39,282 bases of DNA from an uncultured Christensenella sp. (GTDB lineage: Bacteria; Bacillota; Clostridia; Christensenellales; UBA1242): positions 1-39,282 of the forward strand of contig CAOKRZ010000001.1 in the NCBI GenBank assembly GCA_948471335.1, in the 5' to 3' direction. The translations under genes were made by a program, and so were the position numbers. Shown here piece after piece: positions 32,265 to 39,282 of this stretch (positions within the stretch are counted from its first letter, which is position 1; each line of letters begins with the position of its first letter). The notes under the pieces were generated by a model that ran no database searches, had not been told where the DNA came from, and was given only the letters and a program-made list of their open reading frames with translations.

Positions 32265-35200
32265 ACAAGATTTCAAAACGCCTTGAGAGGATTTTGTCAT
32301 TCAGTCACATCTCAGGGCTTGGTGAGGGAGAAAAAGTTATCTTAAGCGCGCAACTCGAGCACGCGGTTTTTTTGTGCCCTGATTTTGTTTCTGCGGGGAA
32401 ATATAAAAGAGGGATTGAGTCGCTTGGCAAAACTTGCCAAATCATCACTTCTTCAAGAGAAGGAAAAAATGGAGATGACAAAAATATCCTTCCATTTGTA
32501 AGCGGCGTGACAGCTTTCTTAAGCGGTCAGTGCAATGTGCTTATCGTACTTCCATGCTCAGCGCTTTTGAAATTTGATATTGAAGGATTTTTAAATCCGC
32601 TTAAGCTTACAAAAGGCAAAGAATATAATATTGAAAATCTGACTTGTTCATTCACGAAGCTTGGCTATGAGCGCGTTGATCTTGTGTCAAATGCTGGGCA
32701 ATTTGCACTCCGCGGAGATATCCTCGACGTCTTTCCAATCAATGAAGAGTCGCCAATAAGATTTGAGTTTTTTGATGAACTTATTGAAAAAATATCCTTT
32801 TTTGACCTTCAAACCATGAAAAATCAAGGAAATCTTGAATATTTTTCATTTTTTCCTTGCACTTTGCCATATGGCGAGGATGATGTTTTTTCACTTGGTG
32901 GATATAGAATCATCGATCAGCCAAAAAGAATCAATGACGAATTTGACCTTCTTCTTAAAAGCTATAAAGCGCTTTCTGACTTTGACGAAAACGAATATTC
33001 AAACCTTGAAGGTTATCTCAATCAGGCTGACATAATTTTTGATAACAGTGGCAGAATGTACGGCGCAAGCGACAGCACATATATCAATGAGACGGTTGGC
33101 ACAAGAAGCTATCTGACAGATTTTATGGCACTTAAAAATGATGTGCTGTCTTTTCTGAATATGAATTGTGCAGTCGTGCTTTTTGGCGGCAATGAAAAGA
33201 ACAAAGAAAGACTCATTTCCTTTTTGCATGAAAATGCCATAAGATTTTATGACTTTGAAAAAGACGCATTTGAAACCGGAAAAGTTTTTGTTTCTCGTCT
33301 TGCATTTCCATACAGCTTTTCTTTCTTGAAAGAAAGGATCATTGCAATTGGCTGTGACAGCATTTTCAAGCAAAATATAACCAAGTTTTCAAAAGGAACA
33401 CATTCGGTATTTTATCTGCCAAAACTTAACGACTATGTCGTTCACTCTTTCCACGGGATTGGAAAATGCACCGACATCAAGCGCATGAAAATTGGAGACT
33501 ACGAAAAAGACTATTTCGTTATTGAATATAAAAATGGTGGAATTCTTTATCTTCCAAGTGAAGAGGCAAACACAATCTCAGCTTACATTGGTGGGGAAGA
33601 AAGCCCAAAACTCTCTTCGCTTGGCGGGGCAGAATTTACAAGACTTAAAAACAAAGTTAAGTCTTCTTTAAAAGAGATGGCGATATCTCTTACTGAAGTT
33701 TATCGTGAGCGTCAAAAAAGCAAAAGTTTTGCATTCAGACGAGATGACTATCTTGAAAAACAATTCGCCGACGCGTTTGGCTATCAAGAAACAGAAGATC
33801 AGCTTAAGGCAATCTATGACATCGACAAAGACATGCAAAGCGATAAGATTATGGACAGGCTTATCTGCGGCGATGTAGGCTATGGAAAAACTGAAGTGGC
33901 GCTTAGGGCTTGTTTTAAGTGTGCTTACAATGGAAAACAAGTTTGCCTTCTTTGTCCAACAACAATTCTTTCCGAGCAGCATTATAAAACAGCGAAAGCA
34001 AGGCTTGAAAGCTTTGGAATAACTGTTGAAGTTCTCAATCGTTTCAAAACGGTGGCAGAGGCGAAAGTAATTCTTGAAAAACTTAAAGATGGCAAGATTG
34101 ACATGATCATTGGCACTCATAGATTGCTTGGCAAAGATGTGATTTTCAAAGACCTTGGGCTTTTGGTGCTTGATGAAGAGCAGCGCTTTGGCGTTGAAGA
34201 TAAAGAAAAGATCAAAAACAGCAAACGCAACATTGACGTGTTGTCTTTGTCAGCGACTCCAATTCCAAGGACGCTTAACATGTCGCTTTCTGGCATTAGG
34301 GATATTTCAATTATTGAGACTCCGCCAAAAGAGCGTCTTCCAATTCAAACCTATGTGGCTGAGCAGTCTGACGAACTAATCAAAGACGTGCTTTCGCGTG
34401 AGCTTGCACGTGGAGGACAGGCGTTCGTGATATATAATCGCGTGGAAGACATTGAAGAGTTTGCTGCATATATTCGTCGTCTTGTTCCAGACTCAAAAGT
34501 TGGAGTGGCGCATGGGCAAATGAATGAGAAAACTCTTGAAAGCGTGATTTCAAGAATGTTTAACGGTGAGTATAACATCATTGTTTCGACAACGCTGATT
34601 GAAAATGGGATTGACCTTCCTTCTGCAAACACAATGGTGGTTATAGATTCTGATAAACTTGGACTTGGTCAGTTATATCAAATCAGAGGCAGAATTGGTC
34701 GAAGTGACAGGCTCAGCTATGCATACCTTACTTATGTTAAAGACAAAATCCTTACGCCTGAGGCGTACAAACGCCTTGAAGCAATCAAAGAGTTCAGCCA
34801 GCTTGGAAGCGGGTTTAAGATTGCAATGCGAGATCTTGAAATACGCGGCGCAGGAAACATCTTTGGCAAAGAACAACATGGACATATTGCTAAAGTTGGT
34901 TACGATATGTTTGTCAAACTGCTTGATGAGGCAACAAAAGAAATTCAAGGAGAAAAGATTGAAGAGAAGTCAAGCGTGAAACTTGAAGTGACAATTGATG
35001 CTTATATAAGCGAAAACTATATCTCTTCAAGTGACGAGCGAATTGTGTTCTATACAAAGATAAGTGAAATAAAAACGCTTGAAGAGCGAGATGACATTTT
35101 AAGAAGCCTTCTTGACGGCTTTGGAGAAGTGCCTTCAGAGGTTGAAAACCTTTGCCTTCTTGCGCTGATAAAAAATCTTGCGCCTATTTTTGGAATAACG

Positions 35201-35407
35201 AGAGTGCAGATAAGCTCTTCAAAATGCTCTTTAACGCTTGAGAAACGCGAAGACATCATTGATCCAAAACTTGCAAAAGCCATGAATGAGTTTGGCGGAA
35301 AACTTGCGTTTGACAGCCTTGCGAAAATAAACTTTGAAAAGATTATGTCAGTGAAAGATAAGCTTAAAAACATTGTTTCGATGCTTTTATCAGCAAAAAA
35401 TGGATAA
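32261..35407 (+). CDS. mfd: Transcription-repair coupling factor
   Basis: The 1048-aa protein removes stalled RNA polymerase from damaged DNA and recruits UvrA. An N-terminal UvrB-like region (1-~340, FALRGDILDVFPINEESPIRFEFFDE) is followed by the RNA-polymerase-interacting CarD-like domain (about 385-450, LNDYVVHSFHGIGKCTDI). The RecG-like motor has Walker A CGDVGYGKTE (near 535), DEEQRFG (near 637), LSATPIPRTLNMS and STTLIENGIDLPSANT, and a TRCF domain follows near 880-980. The start is TTG, inside the pth stop, with GGAG 6-9 nt upstream. Slightly shorter than usual (about 1150). Confidence 0.96.
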   Translation: MNKISKRLERILSFSHISGLGEGEKVILSAQLEHAVFLCPDFVSAGKYKRGIESLGKTCQIITSSREGKNGDDKNILPFVSGVTAFLSGQCNVLIVLPCSALLKFDIEGFLNPLKLTKGKEYNIENLTCSFTKLGYERVDLVSNAGQFALRGDILDVFPINEESPIRFEFFDELIEKISFFDLQTMKNQGNLEYFSFFPCTLPYGEDDVFSLGGYRIIDQPKRINDEFDLLLKSYKALSDFDENEYSNLEGYLNQADIIFDNSGRMYGASDSTYINETVGTRSYLTDFMALKNDVLSFLNMNCAVVLFGGNEKNKERLISFLHENAIRFYDFEKDAFETGKVFVSRLAFPYSFSFLKERIIAIGCDSIFKQNITKFSKGTHSVFYLPKLNDYVVHSFHGIGKCTDIKRMKIGDYEKDYFVIEYKNGGILYLPSEEANTISAYIGGEESPKLSSLGGAEFTRLKNKVKSSLKEMAISLTEVYRERQKSKSFAFRRDDYLEKQFADAFGYQETEDQLKAIYDIDKDMQSDKIMDRLICGDVGYGKTEVALRACFKCAYNGKQVCLLCPTTILSEQHYKTAKARLESFGITVEVLNRFKTVAEAKVILEKLKDGKIDMIIGTHRLLGKDVIFKDLGLLVLDEEQRFGVEDKEKIKNSKRNIDVLSLSATPIPRTLNMSLSGIRDISIIETPPKERLPIQTYVAEQSDELIKDVLSRELARGGQAFVIYNRVEDIEEFAAYIRRLVPDSKVGVAHGQMNEKTLESVISRMFNGEYNIIVSTTLIENGIDLPSANTMVVIDSDKLGLGQLYQIRGRIGRSDRLSYAYLTYVKDKILTPEAYKRLEAIKEFSQLGSGFKIAMRDLEIRGAGNIFGKEQHGHIAKVGYDMFVKLLDEATKEIQGEKIEEKSSVKLEVTIDAYISENYISSSDERIVFYTKISEIKTLEERDDILRSLLDGFGEVPSEVENLCLLALIKNLAPIFGITRVQISSSKCSLTLEKREDIIDPKLAKAMNEFGGKLAFDSLAKINFEKIMSVKDKLKNIVSMLLSAKNG

Positions 35408-35433
35408 GTTTTTGTGATAACACTTAAAAACGC

Positions 35434-35463
35434 TTGAAATTTTTGTTTTAATTGTATTATAAT
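35434..35463 (+). promoter_or_regulatory. Promoter of the PrsA-like gene
   Basis: TTGAAA, 18-bp spacer, TATAAT; a second TATAAT lies 10 nt downstream (35468-35473). GGAG and ATG follow at 35484-35495. Confidence 0.65.
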
Positions 35464-35492
35464 TGACTATAATCGAGAATAATGGAGAGAAA

Positions 35493-37229
35493 ATGAAAGC
35501 AAGATTAACTGGTCTATTTCTGTGTATGCTGATGTTTTGCATGTCAATTTTCGCAGGCTGCTCGCTTGTGACAAGAGATATGGCAAAATATTTATCAACC
35601 AAAGTTGCCACAATCACTCTTAAAGAGGGCAAGGGCGGTGATAATGACTCAATGACAATCACTAAGAAAGATTTGATCACAGCTTACAACACATATGGAA
35701 ATTATTATCAACAATATGGCTATAGCGCAAAACAAGCTATGGAGCAAACAATCGAACTTCTTATTAGACGTCGCATCACAATTGCTCAAGCAGAAGAGCT
35801 TTATCCAGAACTTTCTGAAAAAGAAAAGACTTATCTTTGGGTTGAAACTTCTGACGCACTTAAAGATAACTATAATTCATATCTAAACGAAGTGCTTGGA
35901 ATAACTGATTCGTCTTCAACCGATGAAGATGGCATCAAGTTTACAGGATATACAAAAAATGCGCGTCCAGATGAAGATCAAAATGGTAAAAGCATAATTT
36001 TGAAAATCAACACTCAACAAACTGAGCTTGATCAGTTTACTTATGAAGTTGCACGCGATTTTGACAAAAAGGAAGATAAAGATTTCATCTATACAAATTT
36101 TGTTGACACTATAAGAGAAGGAAACAACAAAAATTCTTCTGAAGCATTTGATGAGTATTATAAAGCCTTGCTTAAAAATGAAGAAGGTCAGAAATTGTCT
36201 GAAGACCGTCCATCAGTTTTTGCAAGAGAAATAGAGAGACTTTATAATGTCATTTATGAAAACTTCATGATTGAAAAATATCAAGAGTATTATACTTCTC
36301 CCGAAGACAATGTTTCATACATTTCTTCAAAGCAGGTCGTTGACCGCTATACAAGCAAAGTTAGGGCATCTTACACAAAATATATGATTGAAAACACTTC
36401 AACTTATGACAGCGATATGAAGTCTGGCGCAAACAACATTTACTATTACAAATCTGAAAATGACGACACAAAATTCTTCAAAGTTGCACACATTCTTTTC
36501 AAGTTCACTGATGAGCAAACTGAAATCTACAATGAAATCGAAGAAGCTTCAAAAAATGGAGAATATGCAACTCCTGCAGAAAAACAACGTGCACTTGATT
36601 CTCTTTACAGCCAAGTTGTTCCACTTGTTCGTGAGAAAAACGAAGAAACAGGCATCTATGAAGAAGTTGCTGACGAAGACAAGAAAAGCTTTGAAACCTC
36701 TGCGCAAGCACTTCGCGACTATATTGCAAGAAAAGTTGCAGAAGGCAGAACTGCTTATGAAAAGGCTGATATTTTCAACGAACTTATTTACAAATATAAT
36801 GAAGACCCAGGAATGATCAATCCAACTGACATCTATGCGATTGGTGTTGACGGCGAAGGTAAGGCAGTTTCAAACTTTGTGCAAGAGTTCAATGACGGCG
36901 GGATCAAGCTTTACAACAATGGCCAAGGTCAAATAGGAGACATTTCAGACCTTGTTTACAGCGAGAACGGAATTCATGTTATGTTCTATGCTGGAGAGGT
37001 TAAAAACTTATTCAAAGGAATTACTGAAAGCTTTGAGCTTGAAGAAGATGCAATTGACGCGCTTAGTGGCTATAGACCAAACATTCTTCTTGACAAAACG
37101 CTTTTTGACACAATTTATGACGAGCTTATAAGTGACAACTATGCAATCTTTGAAAATCTTCAAATGAATGAAATCAAACAACTTTACACAATCAAAGTTT
37201 ACACCAACTCATATAAAGATTTGATATAG
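35493..37229 (+). CDS. PrsA/SurA-like foldase lipoprotein (parvulin-type peptidyl-prolyl isomerase)
   Basis: The 578-aa protein has a lipobox signal peptide (MKARLTGLFLCMLMFCMSIF-AGC, lipidated Cys23) and lies outside the membrane. A SurA_N-like helical region (about 55-330) contains ITAYNTYGNYYQQYGYSAKQAMEQTIELLIRRRI. A parvulin-like domain starts near VAHILFKFTDEQTEIYNE (about 329), and FNELIYKYNEDPG with a QIGDISDLVYSENGIHVMFYAGE ending (about 430-510) matches the family. It probably folds exported proteins. The start is ATG 35493 after GGAGAG; an upstream in-frame TTG (35463) lies inside the -10 box and is excluded. mfd-prsA order is common in Clostridia. Confidence 0.85.
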   Translation: MKARLTGLFLCMLMFCMSIFAGCSLVTRDMAKYLSTKVATITLKEGKGGDNDSMTITKKDLITAYNTYGNYYQQYGYSAKQAMEQTIELLIRRRITIAQAEELYPELSEKEKTYLWVETSDALKDNYNSYLNEVLGITDSSSTDEDGIKFTGYTKNARPDEDQNGKSIILKINTQQTELDQFTYEVARDFDKKEDKDFIYTNFVDTIREGNNKNSSEAFDEYYKALLKNEEGQKLSEDRPSVFAREIERLYNVIYENFMIEKYQEYYTSPEDNVSYISSKQVVDRYTSKVRASYTKYMIENTSTYDSDMKSGANNIYYYKSENDDTKFFKVAHILFKFTDEQTEIYNEIEEASKNGEYATPAEKQRALDSLYSQVVPLVREKNEETGIYEEVADEDKKSFETSAQALRDYIARKVAEGRTAYEKADIFNELIYKYNEDPGMINPTDIYAIGVDGEGKAVSNFVQEFNDGGIKLYNNGQGQIGDISDLVYSENGIHVMFYAGEVKNLFKGITESFELEEDAIDALSGYRPNILLDKTLFDTIYDELISDNYAIFENLQMNEIKQLYTIKVYTNSYKDLI

Positions 37230-37250
37230 TTTGATAAATAATATATTTAG

Positions 37251-37288
37251 AAAAACACCTTTGTAGTTTGACAAAGGTGTTTTTTTTG
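37251..37288 (+). terminator. Terminator of the PrsA-like gene, overlapping the next promoter
   Basis: AAAAACACCTTTG pairs with CAAAGGTGTTTTT (13 bp) around an 8-nt loop, then more T's. The loop and right arm contain the -35 box of the following gene's promoter. Confidence 0.88.
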
Positions 37289-37296
37289 GATATACT
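37268..37296 (+). promoter_or_regulatory. Promoter of the flippase gene, predicted leaderless
   Basis: TTGACA (37268-37273), 17-bp spacer made mainly of the terminator's right arm and T tract, TATACT (37291-37296), then 6 nt (ATACCT) to ATG 37303. No Shine-Dalgarno. Confidence 0.85.
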
Positions 37297-37302
37297 ATAC
37301 CT

Positions 37303-38637
37303 ATGAGCATCAAACAGAAGCAGAAAGAAAGAGAGCTTTCTTCCTCACAAGGTGAGGCTGCTTTTGTTGAAAAAGAAGAAAAAATACTTGAGCCAGTTCT
37401 TTCAAAAGAACAGCTTGATGATCAAAAGAGAAAGCTTGACGAAGCTGAACAATCAGTTGCAAAAGCAAGCAGCAAGAAAAAGAAATTTTTAAACCTTGGA
37501 TTTTTTATTGTCAATATTGCAGTTGTTGCAGGGATTTTGATTTACCAACTTAATGGCCAAAAGTTTGAACTTATTCACGGACTTAAACTCAACGGCTGGG
37601 CAATCATTCTTTTGCTTATTTTCTTTGGAATGACTCTACTTTTGGAAACTTTCACGCTGTCATATCTTCTTAAAGTTTCAACGGGAAGGTGGCGATTTGG
37701 TATATCATATAAAGTTTTTGCGATCGGAAAGTATTACGACAGCATAACCCCACTTTCAACAGGCGGGCAGCCATTTCAAATAACCTATCTTAAAAACAGA
37801 GGAGTCCCTCTTCACACAGCGCTTTCTGTTCCACTTGCGAAATATCTTTTCCAGCAAATTGCTTGGGTTTTGATGGGGCTTGTTTGTCTTATCGTATCTT
37901 CTGTCGATAAGTCTTACAACACGCTTGTTTCAATTGCTTCAATAATTGGCTTTCTTTTAAGTTTTGTCATGCTTTCAGTTGTGGTTTTCCTTTGTGTTTG
38001 CAAGACGGCTGGAAGAAAAATTGTCGTAAAAGTTTTGAGACTTTTATATAAAATGAAGATCATCAAAAATTATGACAAACAGTATGCGAAAATAACAAAA
38101 TATATTGAAGATTTCCAAAGCGTTATGCAGCAGTTTGCGAAGTCGCCAAAAGATTTCATTATAATGACCCTGACTTCGATCTTTAGGATTTTATTCTATT
38201 ATTCAATGCCATACTTCATTTTCTCAATGATGATGGGTTTTGATGGCAGTTTGTTTATCAAGTTTATGGTTATGAGTTTCCTTGTCGATTTGGCTTCTTC
38301 ATTCTTCCCACTTCCTGGAGGAACTGGAATGAATGAAATTTCCTTCAGTGCAATGTTCTCGCCAATATTCAAAAACAATCTCATGACTTTCTGGGCGTTG
38401 CTGCTTTGGAGATTCTTCTCATACTATTACAACCTTATACAGGGTATCTTCTGCATTTCATATGACGTGGCGTATGGAAACAAAAAATATCGCTGGCAGA
38501 CGAAGAAAGAAATGCTTATGGAGGAGAGCAAAGTTTTTAAACAAGCTCAAATTGATAAGTTTAGGCAAGAGCGAACAAAGAGACGTGTCTCAAGCCGAAA
38601 TAAAAGACAAACAACAAAGAATAAAAATTTTGTTTAA
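37303..38637 (+). CDS. Lysylphosphatidylglycerol synthase transmembrane-domain (UPF0104) protein
   Basis: The 444-aa protein has a charged N-terminal stretch (1-62), about eight membrane segments (65-385) and a basic tail. It matches the flippase-like TM domain family (PF03706) of MprF and AglD-like proteins: TLLLETFTLSYLLKVSTGRW, YYDSITPLSTGGQPFQITYLKNRGVP and FFPLPGGTGMNEISF. No lysyltransferase catalytic domain follows, so it probably moves lipids rather than synthesising lysyl-PG. It is followed after 25 nt by the TasA-like gene in the same direction. Confidence 0.88.
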   Translation: MSIKQKQKERELSSSQGEAAFVEKEEKILEPVLSKEQLDDQKRKLDEAEQSVAKASSKKKKFLNLGFFIVNIAVVAGILIYQLNGQKFELIHGLKLNGWAIILLLIFFGMTLLLETFTLSYLLKVSTGRWRFGISYKVFAIGKYYDSITPLSTGGQPFQITYLKNRGVPLHTALSVPLAKYLFQQIAWVLMGLVCLIVSSVDKSYNTLVSIASIIGFLLSFVMLSVVVFLCVCKTAGRKIVVKVLRLLYKMKIIKNYDKQYAKITKYIEDFQSVMQQFAKSPKDFIIMTLTSIFRILFYYSMPYFIFSMMMGFDGSLFIKFMVMSFLVDLASSFFPLPGGTGMNEISFSAMFSPIFKNNLMTFWALLLWRFFSYYYNLIQGIFCISYDVAYGNKKYRWQTKKEMLMEESKVFKQAQIDKFRQERTKRRVSSRNKRQTTKNKNFV

Positions 38638-38662
38638 GCCAATAATAAAAAGAGGACTTTTT

Positions 38663-39229
38663 ATGAAAAAAGATAAATCTTTTTATGGTTGGCTTTTTGT
38701 TTGCGTTGCGCTCAGCTTGCTTCTTGGCGTATCGATTTATCTCGGCTTTAGTGGGTGGTATTTCAAAGCTGATCGTTCGCTTGAAAGTGACTTGAAGCTT
38801 GGCGAAACAGTGCAGGTTGATATCGGAAAGAACCAGTCGGAATGCGTTTCCTTCACTTTTGCAGGAAGTTATCTGCCTGGCGAAAAGCTTTCGCAAATCG
38901 TGGGCGTGAAAAATATAGATAACGAAGCGGAACTTTATGTAAGGGCAAAAGTTTCAGTTTTTTCCAAAGTAAGTGATGATTATGATGTATCAATTATTGA
39001 AACGATCAATTGGACACTTCATGATGATGGCTATTATTATTTCAACTCTTTTTTGACACCTTCTTCAAAGGCGAATCTTTGTTCAAGTATTGTGATTGGC
39101 GAAGATAGCAGTTTTGTAAGCAAGAAAAATTATATTTTGAATGTGACTTTTGAATCACTTGAGAAAAAACTTGATGTGGCTGACATTTGGGGAGTTTATC
39201 CAATAACTGAAGAAAATGAGTTGACTTAA
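38663..39229 (+). CDS. Exported TasA/camelysin-like protein (188 aa)
   Basis: A hydrophobic N-terminal segment (residues 8-30, WLFVCVALSLLLGVSIYLGF) is followed by SGWYFKADRSLESDLKLGETVQVDIG and SYLPGEKLSQIVGVKNIDNEAELYVRAKV. The LPGE...V.N.....YVR pattern is that of TasA/CalY-type fibre or camelysin proteins, normally processed by SipW. No SipW or other partner is in the window. The frame is open back into the preceding gene, but AGAGGA before ATG 38663 sets the start. The C-terminal half is diverged. The family assignment is moderate. Confidence 0.65.
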   Translation: MKKDKSFYGWLFVCVALSLLLGVSIYLGFSGWYFKADRSLESDLKLGETVQVDIGKNQSECVSFTFAGSYLPGEKLSQIVGVKNIDNEAELYVRAKVSVFSKVSDDYDVSIIETINWTLHDDGYYYFNSFLTPSSKANLCSSIVIGEDSSFVSKKNYILNVTFESLEKKLDVADIWGVYPITEENELT

Positions 39230-39256
39230 AAATTAGTTTTGTTTAAAATAGGTGCT

Positions 39257-39282
39257 AGATCGGAAGAGCACACGTCTGAACT
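39257..39282 (+). other. Illumina TruSeq adapter read into the contig end (not genomic)
   Basis: The last 26 bases read AGATCGGAAGAGC-ACACGTCTGAACT, which matches the start of the standard TruSeq Read 1 3' adapter exactly. It is a library artefact; real sequence ends at about base 39256. Confidence 0.97.

Noticed and set aside
1..39256. CRISPR array, phage region, or large repeat array
   Set aside because: No regularly spaced repeats, Cas or phage structural genes were seen on reading both strands.

Overview
The window is 39.3 kb of AT-rich DNA from a low-GC Gram-positive bacterium. It is most likely an uncultured member of the Clostridia. The evidence is a gerA-type spore germinant-receptor operon, a SpoVB-type flippase, the DUF421/DUF4363 pair, the neighbourhood (glmU-like)-pth-mfd-prsA that recalls gcaD-prs-ctc-pth-mfd of Bacillus, an L10 leader before rplJ-rplL, and near-consensus sigma-A promoters. 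The genus cannot be told from the sequence. TTG starts appear twice (ftsH, mfd), and intact genes use TAA, TAG and TGA as stops, so the genetic code is standard.

Layout. 1-500: the C-terminal end of a large serine recombinase, whose frame runs on through an oppositely oriented tRNA-Glu(TTC). 500-3500 (minus): recD2-comFC. 3540-5430 (plus): a MarR-like regulator and cysS. 5430-7350 (minus): an unidentified 219-aa protein, then rplJ-rplL with promoter, L10 leader and attenuator. 7380-9900: a divergent leuS. 9900-11470: two unidentified membrane or exported proteins. 11480-15455: gerAA-gerAB-gerAC, with gerAC broken by two in-frame stops. 15520-18500: ftsH plus a single-pass membrane protein. 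18500-21040 (minus): a CtpE-like P-type ATPase. 21050-24020: a CCA-adding enzyme and a VanW/G5 protein. 24090-25300: a decayed MATE-like transporter. 25400-26830: a DedA/TVP38 protein, a small unknown protein and a 50-aa LysM protein. 26830-29560: spoVB, yetF-like and DUF4363. 29590-30710 (minus): a surface protein with a signal peptide and a C-terminal anchor. 30850-37290: a degenerate glmU-like gene with an in-frame TGA, then pth, mfd and a PrsA-like foldase lipoprotein. 37270-39230: a lysylphosphatidylglycerol-synthase-type flippase and a TasA/camelysin-like exported protein. The last 26 bases are Illumina adapter, not genome.

Most of the window is core housekeeping: translation (cysS, leuS, rplJ, rplL, pth, cca, tRNA-Glu), repair (recD2, mfd), membrane quality control (ftsH, prsA-like) and envelope or spore functions. 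I see no CRISPR array, phage-defence island or biosynthetic cluster, and I do not claim a new system. The most interesting signals are: (1) promoters with the -10 box exactly 6 nt before ATG, which predict leaderless mRNAs; (2) a terminator hairpin that shares its bases with the promoter of the next gene; (3) a degenerate glmU-like gene at the classical gcaD locus; (4) three broken genes whose five stop codons can each be explained by one C-to-T change; and (5) a LeuRS with altered editing-site motifs.
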